Source of the DNA: Anaerolineae bacterium
GTDB taxonomy: Bacteria; Chloroflexota; Anaerolineae; Promineifilales; Promineifilaceae
Reading direction: 5' to 3'
DNA: 64,000 nt
NCBI GenBank assembly: GCA_020848035.1
Contig: JADLAX010000065.1
Location: 1 to 64,000, forward strand
Shown here: piece after piece, positions 54,233-62,824 of the stretch
How positions within the stretch are numbered: the stretch's first letter is position 1
How the letters are laid out: every line of letters starts with the position of its first letter
Position numbers and translations under genes: made by a program
Notes under the pieces: model-generated
Told to the model about the DNA's origin: nothing
What the model saw: only the letters and a program-made list of their open reading frames with translations
The model's database searches: none

Positions 54233-54273
54233 ATTATACCATTAGACGCGGAACGGCCGTTTTTCTTGCAAAA
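54232..54273. repeat. 42-bp direct repeat, right copy
   Basis: Second copy of the 53295-53336 sequence. It again carries a minus-strand TATAAT (54233-54238) followed upstream by ACGGCCGT. Distance between copies is 937 bp, start to start. Confidence 0.9.
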
Positions 54274-54358
54274 TTCCTTCTATGTATGTAGAAAGTAAAA
54301 ACATGTTTGTATCTTTGCGCCATTGAGTTTAGATAAACCAAAGCTAGAATTGAAAAAC

Positions 54359-57268
54359 TTATTCCCCGCCTGGATTAAACAACTCAGATAATGTTGGATC
54401 AACTTCTACCAAGCATCGTTCCTGTAACTTTCGGTCGTCAAAAGCATTTGTTTCAGTCACACAAGCACGGTACGCATCAAACGTTTGCTGTGCTGCTGTC
54501 ATAGCCTCTTCCACGGGAATTCCGTTGAAAGTGATTTGGTCATGAGCGTGTCCCAACCACAACTCATAAGGGAACGTCCACCACAAATCAGAATCTGAGT
54601 TTGAAAGAGAGGAGGTATTAACCTTATTAAGAGAGGCCAAATACGCTGCAGCCTGTGCCTGCCCCACTCTTTGGGCGTAGGTAGCGGATTCTGCCACGGA
54701 CCGACGTGCCGGAACACCCTGCACAACATCGACGGATTCTGTGAGAAGTTTTATCCATTGCCAACAAGCTTGACGGTTTTGCAGACTAGCTGATGCTGAA
54801 ATGAAATATCCCATGCCTGGATTTTCAATCCCAGCATTACCTATTCCTGAAGGTAAAGGAACTGCCCCAATATTGGTTGTTTCTTTTGCCTCAGTCGGTA
54901 TAGAAAACGTGTATGCGGTCCACATAGCCGCTTGTCCACGACGAAGCAGGCGCATATATTCTTCGTAATCTGCTGTTCTATTTCCAGCAATGTCGATTTG
55001 AAAGAGTGGTTTAACATTGTATTCTGCACTCAAACTTGTATACCAGCGCATGGCATCGATTGTTGTTGGCTCAGTAAATGTAGTTGTGGGTGGATTTTTA
55101 CTGCTATCAATAAGTTCAGCCCCCAATTGGACCATCATGGTCTTAAGAAGAACAAGTTCAGCAATATCCGAAACGAAACCGTATTGCTTTGTGTGTCCTT
55201 CCCCATCAGTTAGATCAATTGCAGTGTTTAAAAAATCATCGACTGTCCACTCAAATGATGGATAAGGAATTGAAGCAGCATCAAATAAGTCTTTGTTGTA
55301 TTCAATAATGATCGGATTCAAGTCTGCCGGTAGACCCCACAATTGCCCTTCAGCGGTAAACTGTTCAACTGCTACGGGAAAGAAATCAACAAGGTCAAAC
55401 GAAGGATCAGCAGCAATGAGAGGATCCAGGTTCAAAACAGAATTTTGATAGGTGTTATCTCGTAAAGAAATCCATCGAAAACAATCGCTACTTTGTGCTA
55501 TGGTAGTAAGATTAGGGTATTCCTCATTAGAGTTAAAAAAACGAAAATTGATGTGTACCCGTGCATTTGCTTCAAACTCGTTCGCAAGAGTACGATAGCT
55601 CTGTATGTTTTCGTCATTCAACAACCAGAAGGTTAGGGAAGTAATATCGGAAGTGTTCCCTTCATCTGTATTATCAACAACTATTGGAAATATCTCTTCA
55701 TCCGATGCATCTGTGCTTGCAACTAATTGTTCAGCAAGCATTTGAGCCTGAGAAAACGATTCTTCAACTGTTTTTTCGCCACCTAGGACTGCGTTCATTG
55801 CGTCATCAAGTATTTCATAACCTGGGTTCGGTTGAAATACTCTGCTATTTTCGAGCGCATAATGCATAGTTTCAGTTATTTCTGGCGCGGCATTCTGCCA
55901 AAATTGATTTGTTTCAGCCACGGAAGCACGGGCAGGTAGTGTTGAATTACTCACCAATTGTCCTTGTTTAGAAAGAAAACTCATCCACTTCCATGCTGCA
56001 TCAGGATTCCTGCTACCTGAGCTCATTACTAAACCATTCGTTCCGATGACGCTAGTTGATGGATAAGGCACTGCGCCCCAATTGTCATTGACACTCTTAG
56101 AAAAATATGAACTGTAATGGCTTGGCCACATAGCTATCTTACCCTCTTCTATCAATGATGGATCGGCAAAAGCAAGAGCAACTTCCTCAATAAGAAAGAG
56201 GGATTCGTATCGATGGGCAACAGCCATAACATCGTCATCTTCAAAACGAAAAGTTGGCGGAGTGGTTTGAGCAGTAGCTAAAGGGGTCGTTAACTGCGTT
56301 TCAAAAAGGCTACTCCAGCTCGACGTTGGCTTTGCAAAGCCCCATTGGGTGGTCGTGTCCCCACTGCGCAGTGTTAACCTACTCGCTAAAGCATGAAAAT
56401 CGTTCCATGACCAGCCGGGTTGAGGATAAGGTAGACCAGCAGCATCAAAAACATCTTTATTGTAGAAAATGAGGCTAAAGTTTATGGAAATGGGCAGGAC
56501 GTAGATACGGCCGTTTATTCCCTGCAAAGTGTTTGAATAAAAGTCCTCTGGGAAAAAACTAGGATTGGCGTTTATAAAGGGCGCCAAGTCGAATATGAAT
56601 TGTTCTTGATTCGAGGAGGGAATATACTGGCTGCCGAAGACATCAGCTGCTTGCGCTATTAGTTGACCATTTGTTTGAGAACTGCTCCCCAAAGAAGGGT
56701 TGCCCAAGATTTCACTTACTGGAATTAACTTGATCCGAATACCTGGGTTCTCTGATTCGAAAGCCTCGATAAGGATATCGTACGCAGTTAATTCATAATC
56801 TTCTACTGCGAATCGCAGCGTTATTTCTTCATCTTGTTGGTTGAGTTGGTTTTCACTTACTGAGTCGGTTGTATTATCAAGATTTTCTGTTGGCGTCACG
56901 GCCGTTTGCCACCACACCATCGCCCCCACCACCAGCGCCAGCACGCCCAGTACCGCTACCTGTTGAAAAGACAAACGAATATTCCGCATGATCATTCCCC
57001 TTCGCATTTGCTGCCCCAGCGCTTGCTGCATGGCGCGGCGCTCGTTGGGCGTGAGCCGGGCTGGGGCGGGCATGGCTTGCAGCGTAGACAGCCAGGCCGT
57101 TTCTGTTTTCAGGCGCTGGCGACAGGCGTCGCAGTTGGCTACGTGGGCTTTGAAAGCGGCCGTTTCCCACGCCGATAAACGGCCGTCCCGGACCCGTTCT
57201 ACATTGGCGTCTACATCAGTGCAGGTAAACGGCCGTTGCCGCCGTCGCTGCCAGATTCGCCTTAACAT
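54359..57268 (-). CDS. Membrane anti-sigma factor with two solute-binding domains
   Basis: 969 residues. Residues 1-~95 are a cytoplasmic anti-sigma (zf-HC2/ZAS) domain: FTCTDVDANVERVRDG, then HVANCDACRQRLK with the HxxxCxxC zinc motif. A membrane helix follows (~107-127, VAVLGVLALVVGAMVWW). Outside are two family-1 solute-binding domains, ~150-530 and ~548-965, with YVLPISINFSLIFYNKDVF/WGLPADLNPIIIEYNKDLF, YPQPGWSWNDF/YPSFEWTVDDF, PARASVAE/PARRSVAE. Starts inside the sigma stop (ATGTTAA). The outer part is AT-rich, the zinc-TM part GC-rich, with a change near 56880. Solute binding probably controls sigma release. Confidence 0.9.
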   Translation of the reverse strand: MLRRIWQRRRQRPFTCTDVDANVERVRDGRLSAWETAAFKAHVANCDACRQRLKTETAWLSTLQAMPAPARLTPNERRAMQQALGQQMRRGMIMRNIRLSFQQVAVLGVLALVVGAMVWWQTAVTPTENLDNTTDSVSENQLNQQDEEITLRFAVEDYELTAYDILIEAFESENPGIRIKLIPVSEILGNPSLGSSSQTNGQLIAQAADVFGSQYIPSSNQEQFIFDLAPFINANPSFFPEDFYSNTLQGINGRIYVLPISINFSLIFYNKDVFDAAGLPYPQPGWSWNDFHALASRLTLRSGDTTTQWGFAKPTSSWSSLFETQLTTPLATAQTTPPTFRFEDDDVMAVAHRYESLFLIEEVALAFADPSLIEEGKIAMWPSHYSSYFSKSVNDNWGAVPYPSTSVIGTNGLVMSSGSRNPDAAWKWMSFLSKQGQLVSNSTLPARASVAETNQFWQNAAPEITETMHYALENSRVFQPNPGYEILDDAMNAVLGGEKTVEESFSQAQMLAEQLVASTDASDEEIFPIVVDNTDEGNTSDITSLTFWLLNDENIQSYRTLANEFEANARVHINFRFFNSNEEYPNLTTIAQSSDCFRWISLRDNTYQNSVLNLDPLIAADPSFDLVDFFPVAVEQFTAEGQLWGLPADLNPIIIEYNKDLFDAASIPYPSFEWTVDDFLNTAIDLTDGEGHTKQYGFVSDIAELVLLKTMMVQLGAELIDSSKNPPTTTFTEPTTIDAMRWYTSLSAEYNVKPLFQIDIAGNRTADYEEYMRLLRRGQAAMWTAYTFSIPTEAKETTNIGAVPLPSGIGNAGIENPGMGYFISASASLQNRQACWQWIKLLTESVDVVQGVPARRSVAESATYAQRVGQAQAAAYLASLNKVNTSSLSNSDSDLWWTFPYELWLGHAHDQITFNGIPVEEAMTAAQQTFDAYRACVTETNAFDDRKLQERCLVEVDPTLSELFNPGGE

Positions 57269-57852
57269 GATTCCCCTCCCAACAAATTGGGCAGTCCTGC
57301 CTCGGCCAGCTGGTGCAGCTGCCGCAGCCGCTTGCGCCCCTGGCTCAATCGTTCGTAAACGGTGTTTTTGGCCAGGCCCAACGCGCCAGCAATCTCCTCG
57401 CCAGAGAGGCCATAGCGATAGTGCAGCAAAATCGGCAGCCGCAGCCGGTCATCCAGCTGATCCACCAGCTGCCACAGTGCTTCCTGCTGCAAGCGCCGCC
57501 CCACAATCGCCGCCGGATCGCTGCTTTGCTTTCCGGCAGCCAACAGCCGCTGGGGCGACAGGCTGTCCAGCGAGAGCAGGCGACGCATCTTCTGCCGCCG
57601 CAGCTTGGCCCGGCACTGATTGACCACAATGGCAATCAGCCACGTGGTCAACGCCGACTCGCCGCGAAACCCTTCGATCTTTTGGAAGGTTGTCAGCAAT
57701 GTTTCCTGCACGGCATCTTTGGCCGCTTCCCGCTCGCGCAAAATGGCCCAGGCGACGTCAAACAAGCGATCCTGGTACTGCTCCACCAGGTCGGCAAAGG
57801 CCCGCAGGTCTCCCTGCTGGCAGCGGCGAACAAGTTGCGCTTCATCGGGCAT
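57262..57852 (-). CDS. ECF sigma factor
   Basis: 196 residues. Region 2 (FADLVEQYQDRLFDVAWAIL, DAVQETLLTTFQKIEGFRG, TWLIAIVVNQC) binds core polymerase and the -10 element; region 4 (LPILLHYRYGLSGEEIAGAL, GLAKNTVYERLSQGRKRLRQ) binds -35. No extra C-terminal domain. It overlaps the anti-sigma gene by 7 bp, so both are made together. No clear ribosome-binding site. The intergenic stretch upstream is probably autoregulated, though I see no repeat of a -35/-10 pair to prove it. Confidence 0.93.
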   Translation of the reverse strand: MPDEAQLVRRCQQGDLRAFADLVEQYQDRLFDVAWAILREREAAKDAVQETLLTTFQKIEGFRGESALTTWLIAIVVNQCRAKLRRQKMRRLLSLDSLSPQRLLAAGKQSSDPAAIVGRRLQQEALWQLVDQLDDRLRLPILLHYRYGLSGEEIAGALGLAKNTVYERLSQGRKRLRQLHQLAEAGLPNLLGGESC

Positions 57853-57920
57853 AACAGCTATCTTAAACCTGCCCGATTAGATGCGCCACTGAGGAAAAGT
57901 TGGGGAAACTGGGGGATGGG

Positions 57921-57977
57921 GCGTGAAACGTGAAATATGATGCGTAAAAAATTCACGTTTCACGCATCACGTTTCAC
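57921..57977. repeat. GTGAAAC palindrome upstream of the sigma gene
   Basis: GCGTGAAACGTGAAATATGA and TGCGTAAAAAATTC face ACGTTTCACGCATCACG and TTTCAC. The spacer is AT-rich. Same words as 44077-44137. Confidence 0.87.
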
Positions 57978-57983
57978 CAATGC

Positions 57984-58014
57984 AAAAAAAGCTCCGGGAG
58001 GAAGAGCCCGGAGC
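57984..58014 (-). terminator. Rho-independent terminator after 58231-58995
   Basis: On the minus strand GCTCCGGG-ctcttcct-CCCGGAGC is followed by seven T residues. It ends the transcript of the two genes at 58231-59843 before the sigma gene. Confidence 0.9.
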
Positions 58015-58149
58015 AGGAAGGAGGAGGAAAACGAGTTGAAAAAGCAATTCAGCCTTACACTTAAAATCATATAAAAAATCCATAACAAAAGAAATGGGAT
58101 TTTGACCCTATGACACAAGGACTACCAGACTGTCTGGTACAAAAAATAG

Positions 58150-58219
58150 GACACAGATTAACGCAGATCGGCACAGATTTAAGGCTTTATCTGTGTTCAT
58201 CTGCGTTAATCTGTGTCCC
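58150..58219. repeat. ATCTGTGTT palindrome
   Basis: GGACACAGATTAACGCAGAT and CGGCACAGATTTAAGG face TTATCTGTGTTCATCTGCG and TTAATCTGTGTCC. Near copy of the element at 48837-48908, 9 kb away. Confidence 0.9.
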
Positions 58220-58230
58220 ATTCCTCTTTG

Positions 58231-58995
58231 TTAGCCGTCAAAGCGGGAATCATCGAGGCGTTTGCGCCAGCGTGTTGGATCGTCCTCATCGCCTGGCTGG
58301 GATTGGTTTTGGGCGGCTTCGGCTTCTTGCAGGGCTTCAACGGCCGCTTTCAATACGTCCGGGTGCATCGCCCGCACCAGGCTCCACTTGCCGCAGTGAG
58401 GGCAGCGGTCGTATTTACCCGCCACCAGGTTCAGACCCCAAATATGCCGGGCAAACGGTTTGCCACATTTTGGGCAAATGGTGCCGCCAAACGGACCATT
58501 GACGTTGCCCAAAGAGCCGCCACTGGCTTTGGCGCTGCGGTTGGCGATCCACATCGACACAATAACGCCGCCAAATGAAACGAGTAGGATGGGTACTACA
58601 ATGGTAATCATGGAGCGGTTGGCTTCGCTGCGAGAGAGGAAGTTGGGGCTGATGGTGTTGGAGGTGAGCTCACGGCCGTCTTGCGTGACGCCGGTGGCAT
58701 ACAGCGTGTGTATCCCAACCGCGTAGTTGTCGGTTTTGAACTGGAGCCGAAACGGTGCTTCGCTGTCTTCACCAATGAGCTGGTCATCCATATAAAAGGA
58801 AACGCTCACCAGATCGTCTGGTCCGCTGACGCGGTACGAGAAGGTGCCTTGAATACCGCTGGCCAGCCCCGTACCAAAATCGCGGCTCAGGCTGAGGGTG
58901 AGTGCTTCTTCGGATTGGGCAACGGCCGTTCCCCCAGTAAAAATTAGCGTAAGTGCCACAATGAGCCACAACGCCCATCGTTTTTGCCGTGACAT
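58231..58995 (-). CDS. Membrane protein with Ig-like outer and zinc-ribbon inner domains
   Basis: 254 residues. A signal peptide (LWLIVALTLIFTGGTAVAQ) precedes an Ig-like domain (~30-120: VSFYMDDQLIGEDSEAPFRL, GIHTLYATGVTQDGRELTS). One membrane helix (~132-152) leads to a cytoplasmic zinc ribbon, CPKCGKPF ... CPHCGKWS, and an acidic Gln-rich tail. Not a recognised family. It starts 2 bp after the 58998-59843 gene, so the two are an operon and may form one transmembrane complex. AAGGAAA precedes the start. Confidence 0.78.
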   Translation of the reverse strand: MSRQKRWALWLIVALTLIFTGGTAVAQSEEALTLSLSRDFGTGLASGIQGTFSYRVSGPDDLVSVSFYMDDQLIGEDSEAPFRLQFKTDNYAVGIHTLYATGVTQDGRELTSNTISPNFLSRSEANRSMITIVVPILLVSFGGVIVSMWIANRSAKASGGSLGNVNGPFGGTICPKCGKPFARHIWGLNLVAGKYDRCPHCGKWSLVRAMHPDVLKAAVEALQEAEAAQNQSQPGDEDDPTRWRKRLDDSRFDG

Positions 58996-58997
58996 CT

Positions 58998-59843
58998 TTA
59001 ACTTTCCTTTGCTGTTGCAGCGTTTTCATGCATTAAATCGATCAATTCATCCACCTGGTTGCGCCGGTAGAGGTAAAGCAGCAGGTCGCGCACCCGTGAC
59101 TTCTTGCTGGTGACGGTTAGCTGCTCCCAGTCGATGCCCAGGGCAACGGCCGTTTTCTGCAGCTTCTCCAAATCGTAATGGGCCAGCAGGTAGTGGCGCA
59201 AAATGGTCGGCGGCGATTCCAGCGAGATTTTTTCCAGGCGGGGCAAGGTTTCTGGGGCGGGCGGGGTGAGGATGCGCTCCACGGCCAGGGCCAGCTGCCC
59301 GGTTTGGCCGCGCTGCGCCGTCAGCTCCATCACGTTGATGATGAGCTGCTGCATCTCCTGCTGCAAGTTCATTACCTCGTTGTCGCGAATGCCCAGGTCA
59401 AACAGCAGATCCAGCACGTCGTCACGGCTCAGTCGGTCACGAATCTCCTCGAAGATCATTTGCCGGTCGAAAGCGGTGCCGGTTTCGTCGGTGCCGGGGG
59501 AGAATTTGACGGCCGTACTGCCCAGCGCCGCCGCAGGCGGTGGGGCAGCGGCCACCGGCGCTGTGCCCCGGCCCGGCTGTACCAGCATCTGCACCGGCTG
59601 GAACAGGCTAAACAGCCAGTAAGCCGCCCCGCCAATCAGCAGCCCGGCAATGACGTAAAAGAAAAAGCCAAACTGGGCCAGCATCTCATCCCGGTTAAAG
59701 GTGCCCAGGAAAGTGTCTAGCAGCACCGCCGAGGTGACCGTGAGCAAACCGACGCCCCAGTTGATAGACGGCCGTCGCCAAAACATAAATAAAAAGACGG
59801 CCATCACCGCAAATTTTAGAATTAAGCCAATGAGCATAAGCAT
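58998..59843 (-). CDS. Membrane protein with two effector-associated (death-fold-like) domains
   Basis: 281 residues. Three membrane helices in the first ~90 residues are followed by a linker and two helical modules. The second (~205-268) reads TILRHYLLAHYDLEKLQKTA, LGIDWEQL, and RVRDLLLYLYRRNQVDELI, the pattern of effector-associated domains (EAD) known from bacterial conflict and signalling proteins. The first (~130-190) reads IRDRLSRDDVLDLLFDLGI. EADs recruit matching EAD-bearing effectors. ATG 59843 is chosen over upstream codons because the membrane helix starts here. The EAD call is by pattern only. Confidence 0.68.
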   Translation of the reverse strand: MLMLIGLILKFAVMAVFLFMFWRRPSINWGVGLLTVTSAVLLDTFLGTFNRDEMLAQFGFFFYVIAGLLIGGAAYWLFSLFQPVQMLVQPGRGTAPVAAAPPPAAALGSTAVKFSPGTDETGTAFDRQMIFEEIRDRLSRDDVLDLLFDLGIRDNEVMNLQQEMQQLIINVMELTAQRGQTGQLALAVERILTPPAPETLPRLEKISLESPPTILRHYLLAHYDLEKLQKTAVALGIDWEQLTVTSKKSRVRDLLLYLYRRNQVDELIDLMHENAATAKES

Positions 59844-59981
59844 TCCTCTACCGATGGGCAGCTGCTTGCCGCCACAAAATGGGATTGTAACATTGCGTGG
59901 GGTTGGTGCAAGAACGGCCGTCTGCCCACCACCAATCCCTAATGTTGACATAAACCAAAACCGGGTGGTATCATACCGCCC

Positions 59982-61277
59982 ATGCCTGCACCCAAATCTG
60001 GCAAGTCCCTGATTCTATTCGGTTTACTTCTTCTGCTTGCCCAGGCGGCTTGCGTGGATCAAGCCGCACTCCCCACCCTGGCCGCGCCCATTTCCCTGCC
60101 GCAAACCATCGTTGAGGAAGTTGCGGCTATTAGCGTGCCGTCCACTTTTACGCCGCCAGCACCTGTGGCAACCATCGATCCTAAGCTGAACTTCGGCGAT
60201 AATTCGCCGCTTAGTGCTACCCTCACCCCCAGCAGCACACCCATTTTGCCCAGCCGGACGCCTACGCCCACGCCCACCTTCACGCCAACCTACACACCCA
60301 CGCCAACATCCACCCCGTCGCCAACGCCCATTGGCTGGACTGGACCCCAGCCACCCTATTTGCAAGGCGATCCCAACAGCAGCAAGCTCAGCATCCATGT
60401 CATCTTCAACAACGATCCGCGCATTATGGAGTTTGTGCGCCAGGCCCAACCCGTTGTTATCAAAGGTGTAGACGACTTTGGCTTCCTCGCTGAAGTGGAA
60501 CAGGTTTCACCCAACACCATCATCGTTGGGCGGCGTAACTGGGATAAACAGGAGTACGTCGGCAATCCGGAGGAAGAGGCGCGCAAATTTGTGCAGGCCC
60601 AACTGCGTGAATACCAGCTAAATCCGGCCGTGGACTTTTGGGAAGGGTGGAACGAACCTGATCCGGGGTTGGAACGCATGGATTGGTATGCCCGGTTTGA
60701 GGCTGAGCGTGTGCGAGAGCTGGCCCGGTACGGTTTCCGCGCGGCCATAGGCGGATTTTCTACCGGCGTGCCGGAAATGAATGAATTTGTCCTCTTCCTG
60801 CCCGCCATTGAGACGGCCATGCAATATGGCGGCATCTTAACGCTGCACGAGTACAGCGCACCCGTCATCACCCACGGGTACGGCAGCGCCTTGCCGGGCT
60901 ATCCCTTCCACGCCGATCGTGGTTCGCTTACTTTTCGCTACCGCTGGTATTACGAAGAGATTCTCATTCCCAACAATCTCGTCATTCCTCTGGTCATTTC
61001 TGAGGCGGGCATTGATGGTGTCTTGGGTAATCGGCCGGGACCGGCAGGCAAAGGCTGGGCTGATTTCCAGGAATACGCTGTGGCGCAGGGGTGGGGTCGC
61101 AATGGGACCGAAGCGTTTATCAACCAGCTGGCCTGGTATGACCGTGGTGTGCGCCAGGACAATTACGTGTTAGGCTTCACCGTTTTTACCGCTGGCCCGG
61201 TGGCCCAGTGGGGACCGTATGACATTGGCCCAGTGCTGCCGCGCATGGCCGACTACATTCGCAGCCAGCGCCGATAA
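59982..61277 (+). CDS. Glycoside hydrolase-like TIM-barrel lipoprotein
   Basis: 431 residues. Lipoprotein signal (LILFGLLLLLAQAAC), a long linker of TPTPT-type repeats (~85-115), then a barrel with clan GH-A features: FWEGWNEPDP near residue 224 (likely acid/base Glu in NEP) and VISEAGIDG near 340 (likely nucleophile Glu). Strand pattern IHVIFNNDPRIM, TIIVGRRNWDK and ILTLHEYSAP support the fold. No exact GH family can be named from sequence alone. Single gene with its own start region, divergent from the EAD gene. Confidence 0.78.
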   Translation: MPAPKSGKSLILFGLLLLLAQAACVDQAALPTLAAPISLPQTIVEEVAAISVPSTFTPPAPVATIDPKLNFGDNSPLSATLTPSSTPILPSRTPTPTPTFTPTYTPTPTSTPSPTPIGWTGPQPPYLQGDPNSSKLSIHVIFNNDPRIMEFVRQAQPVVIKGVDDFGFLAEVEQVSPNTIIVGRRNWDKQEYVGNPEEEARKFVQAQLREYQLNPAVDFWEGWNEPDPGLERMDWYARFEAERVRELARYGFRAAIGGFSTGVPEMNEFVLFLPAIETAMQYGGILTLHEYSAPVITHGYGSALPGYPFHADRGSLTFRYRWYYEEILIPNNLVIPLVISEAGIDGVLGNRPGPAGKGWADFQEYAVAQGWGRNGTEAFINQLAWYDRGVRQDNYVLGFTVFTAGPVAQWGPYDIGPVLPRMADYIRSQRR

Positions 61278-61378
61278 GCGCTTTCCAACCACCTTTCACT
61301 GCAACCTTTTCCCTGTTGAAGCGTATAAATTTCTGACTTTGGCCACTCGGCCAAACCTCTGTTTGTGAAGGATGTTTT

Positions 61379-61804
61379 ATGGACAAAAAGGAAAATAAAC
61401 CCTTGATGAATTTAGAAACCATTGCCGGGAAACGTAAAGACCCCGGATTTTTTCGTGAAGCGTGGCAGCAGGCCCGCCTGGTTTACCACCTGCTGCGTGA
61501 CCGTGACGTGCCGTTTTATTTGAAGCTGGTACCGTTTGTGGCGGTGGTCTATATCTTATGGCCGGTCGATTTTTTGCCCGATCTGGTGCCTTTTTTAGGC
61601 CAGCTGGATGATTTAACGGCGCTGCTGGTGGGGTCTAAGGTATTTATTGAGCTGGCCCCGCCGCACATTGTGGCCCGCTACATGGACGAGATTCGTACGG
61701 CCGATGGCTTTGGCCCCGACCCCAGCGTCAACGAAAAGATCATCATCGATCCGCAGCCTGAGTTGGCGAACAAAGAAAAAGACCAAACAGAATTTGATCT
61801 TTGA
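61379..61804 (+). CDS. DUF1232 (YkvA-like) membrane protein
   Basis: 141 residues. RDRDVPFYLKLVPFVAVVYI, LWPVDFLPDLVPFLGQLDDL and TALLVGSKVFIEL are the DUF1232 signature, a short membrane-associated domain found in many bacteria and of unknown function. Acidic C-terminal tail. AAGGA lies 7 nt before ATG 61379. A weak hairpin GCGTGA-ggcttaga-TCACGC (61811-61830) follows the stop codon. Confidence 0.85.
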   Translation: MDKKENKPLMNLETIAGKRKDPGFFREAWQQARLVYHLLRDRDVPFYLKLVPFVAVVYILWPVDFLPDLVPFLGQLDDLTALLVGSKVFIELAPPHIVARYMDEIRTADGFGPDPSVNEKIIIDPQPELANKEKDQTEFDL

Positions 61805-61967
61805 TATGGGATGCGTGAGGCTTAGATCACGCAATTTTGAAATTGAAGAGAAATATTGATCCGGCGTACCGTGTCGTTTTTCGTTCCACATAGGTACTTT
61901 TGTTGCTTTTTGAACTGAGCTGACAAGCTGCGGGGTAGGCTGCAGGCCGTAGTCCCAGGAAAGTGAA

Positions 61968-62744
61968 CTAGCGCAGGAATTCGGGTCGCCAAAGCTCCCA
62001 ACACCTTGCTAATGAATCATCTGTTGTCAAAACGCAAATAGCTGGATCCCCCCAGATAGCCCAAGCTGACCAAATAAAAACACAGCAGCAGAGTAAAATT
62101 AGAGCTATGACTACAGCAATGATGGCGGTGCGCCGTTTTTTGCCTGCGGCTTCATCGGCGTTGGCGGGGGGGACAAATGGCGGGGTGGCGGTCGCCTGCG
62201 GCCGTATTGGGGGTGGTTCAGGTGTGTAAACGGGCGGGGGTGGGGCAGGCGTGAAGGGTGGCGAGGGGTCGGGTTCCCAATCGGAGGGGATTTCTGGTTC
62301 GTCGTCAAAGTGGGGCAAGTCAGGAACGGCCGCTTCCAACGCATCATCCAGGTCATCCAGGCCGCTGTTTTGTGGTACCAGGCCCGCCAGACCGCTTTGG
62401 TCGAGCATGGTGGCTTCCAGCGCTGCGCCCGTGGGAACCAGTTCATACACCAGCGTCACGCCGCTGCCCATGCTGACGGTGTAACCAGGCTGCAAATCGG
62501 CCGGTTCGGCCGCCAGCCGCTGGCCGTTGACAAAGGTGCCGTTGGTGCTGCCCAAATCCTGCACGTGGTAACCGCCGCTGTCCAGGCGGGTAAACCGGGC
62601 ATGCTGCCGCGATACTTCCGGGTCGTTTAAGACAATGTCGGAGACGGGATCACGCCCGACGGTGAGGGAGAAGGTTTCCAGTAAGAAGGTTTCGCCAACT
62701 TTGGGACCTTTGCGAACAGTAAGTTGGTAAAGCGTATCTGCCAC
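61968..62744 (-). CDS. FHA-domain membrane protein
   Basis: 258 residues. An N-terminal FHA domain (~8-100: LTVGRDPVSDIVLNDPEVSRQHARF, VQDLGSTNGTFVNGQRL) binds phosphothreonine. A Pro-rich region (PPFTPAPPPPVYTPEPPP) leads to KKRR and a C-terminal membrane helix (~212-234, TAIIAVVIALILLCCCVFI). It is cytoplasmic-facing and tail-anchored, perhaps a scaffold for a Ser/Thr kinase. Start GTG 62744 has AAGGAAA upstream; the start codon is the last base-triplet of an ACGGCCGTG. 80 bp after murJ. Confidence 0.88.
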   Translation of the reverse strand: MADTLYQLTVRKGPKVGETFLLETFSLTVGRDPVSDIVLNDPEVSRQHARFTRLDSGGYHVQDLGSTNGTFVNGQRLAAEPADLQPGYTVSMGSGVTLVYELVPTGAALEATMLDQSGLAGLVPQNSGLDDLDDALEAAVPDLPHFDDEPEIPSDWEPDPSPPFTPAPPPPVYTPEPPPIRPQATATPPFVPPANADEAAGKKRRTAIIAVVIALILLCCCVFIWSAWAIWGDPAICVLTTDDSLARCWELWRPEFLR

Positions 62745-62824
62745 GGCCGTTTCCTTTTTTGCTGCGTGTTTGTGAATAGTCCATTGAGCATTTTAACCAA
62801 AATAGACGGTGCTTGGCAAGCTGA

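Larger units (their letters stand above)
57853..58230. other. 378-bp intergenic region upstream of the sigma gene
   Basis: It contains, from left to right, a GTGAAAC palindrome, a terminator for the upstream genes, an AT-rich stretch with no gene, an 8+1+8 perfect dyad TACCAGAC-t-GTCTGGTA (58123-58139) and an ATCTGTGTT palindrome. The sigma promoter should lie between 57853 and 57983. No ORF of interest. Confidence 0.6.

Noticed and set aside
53295..54273. Insertion sequence around the toxin-antitoxin pair
   Set aside because: No transposase and no terminal inverted repeats; only direct repeats that carry a promoter.
61805..61967. tRNA or small RNA between the DUF1232 and FHA genes
   Set aside because: No cloverleaf or other stable fold beyond one weak 6-bp hairpin.
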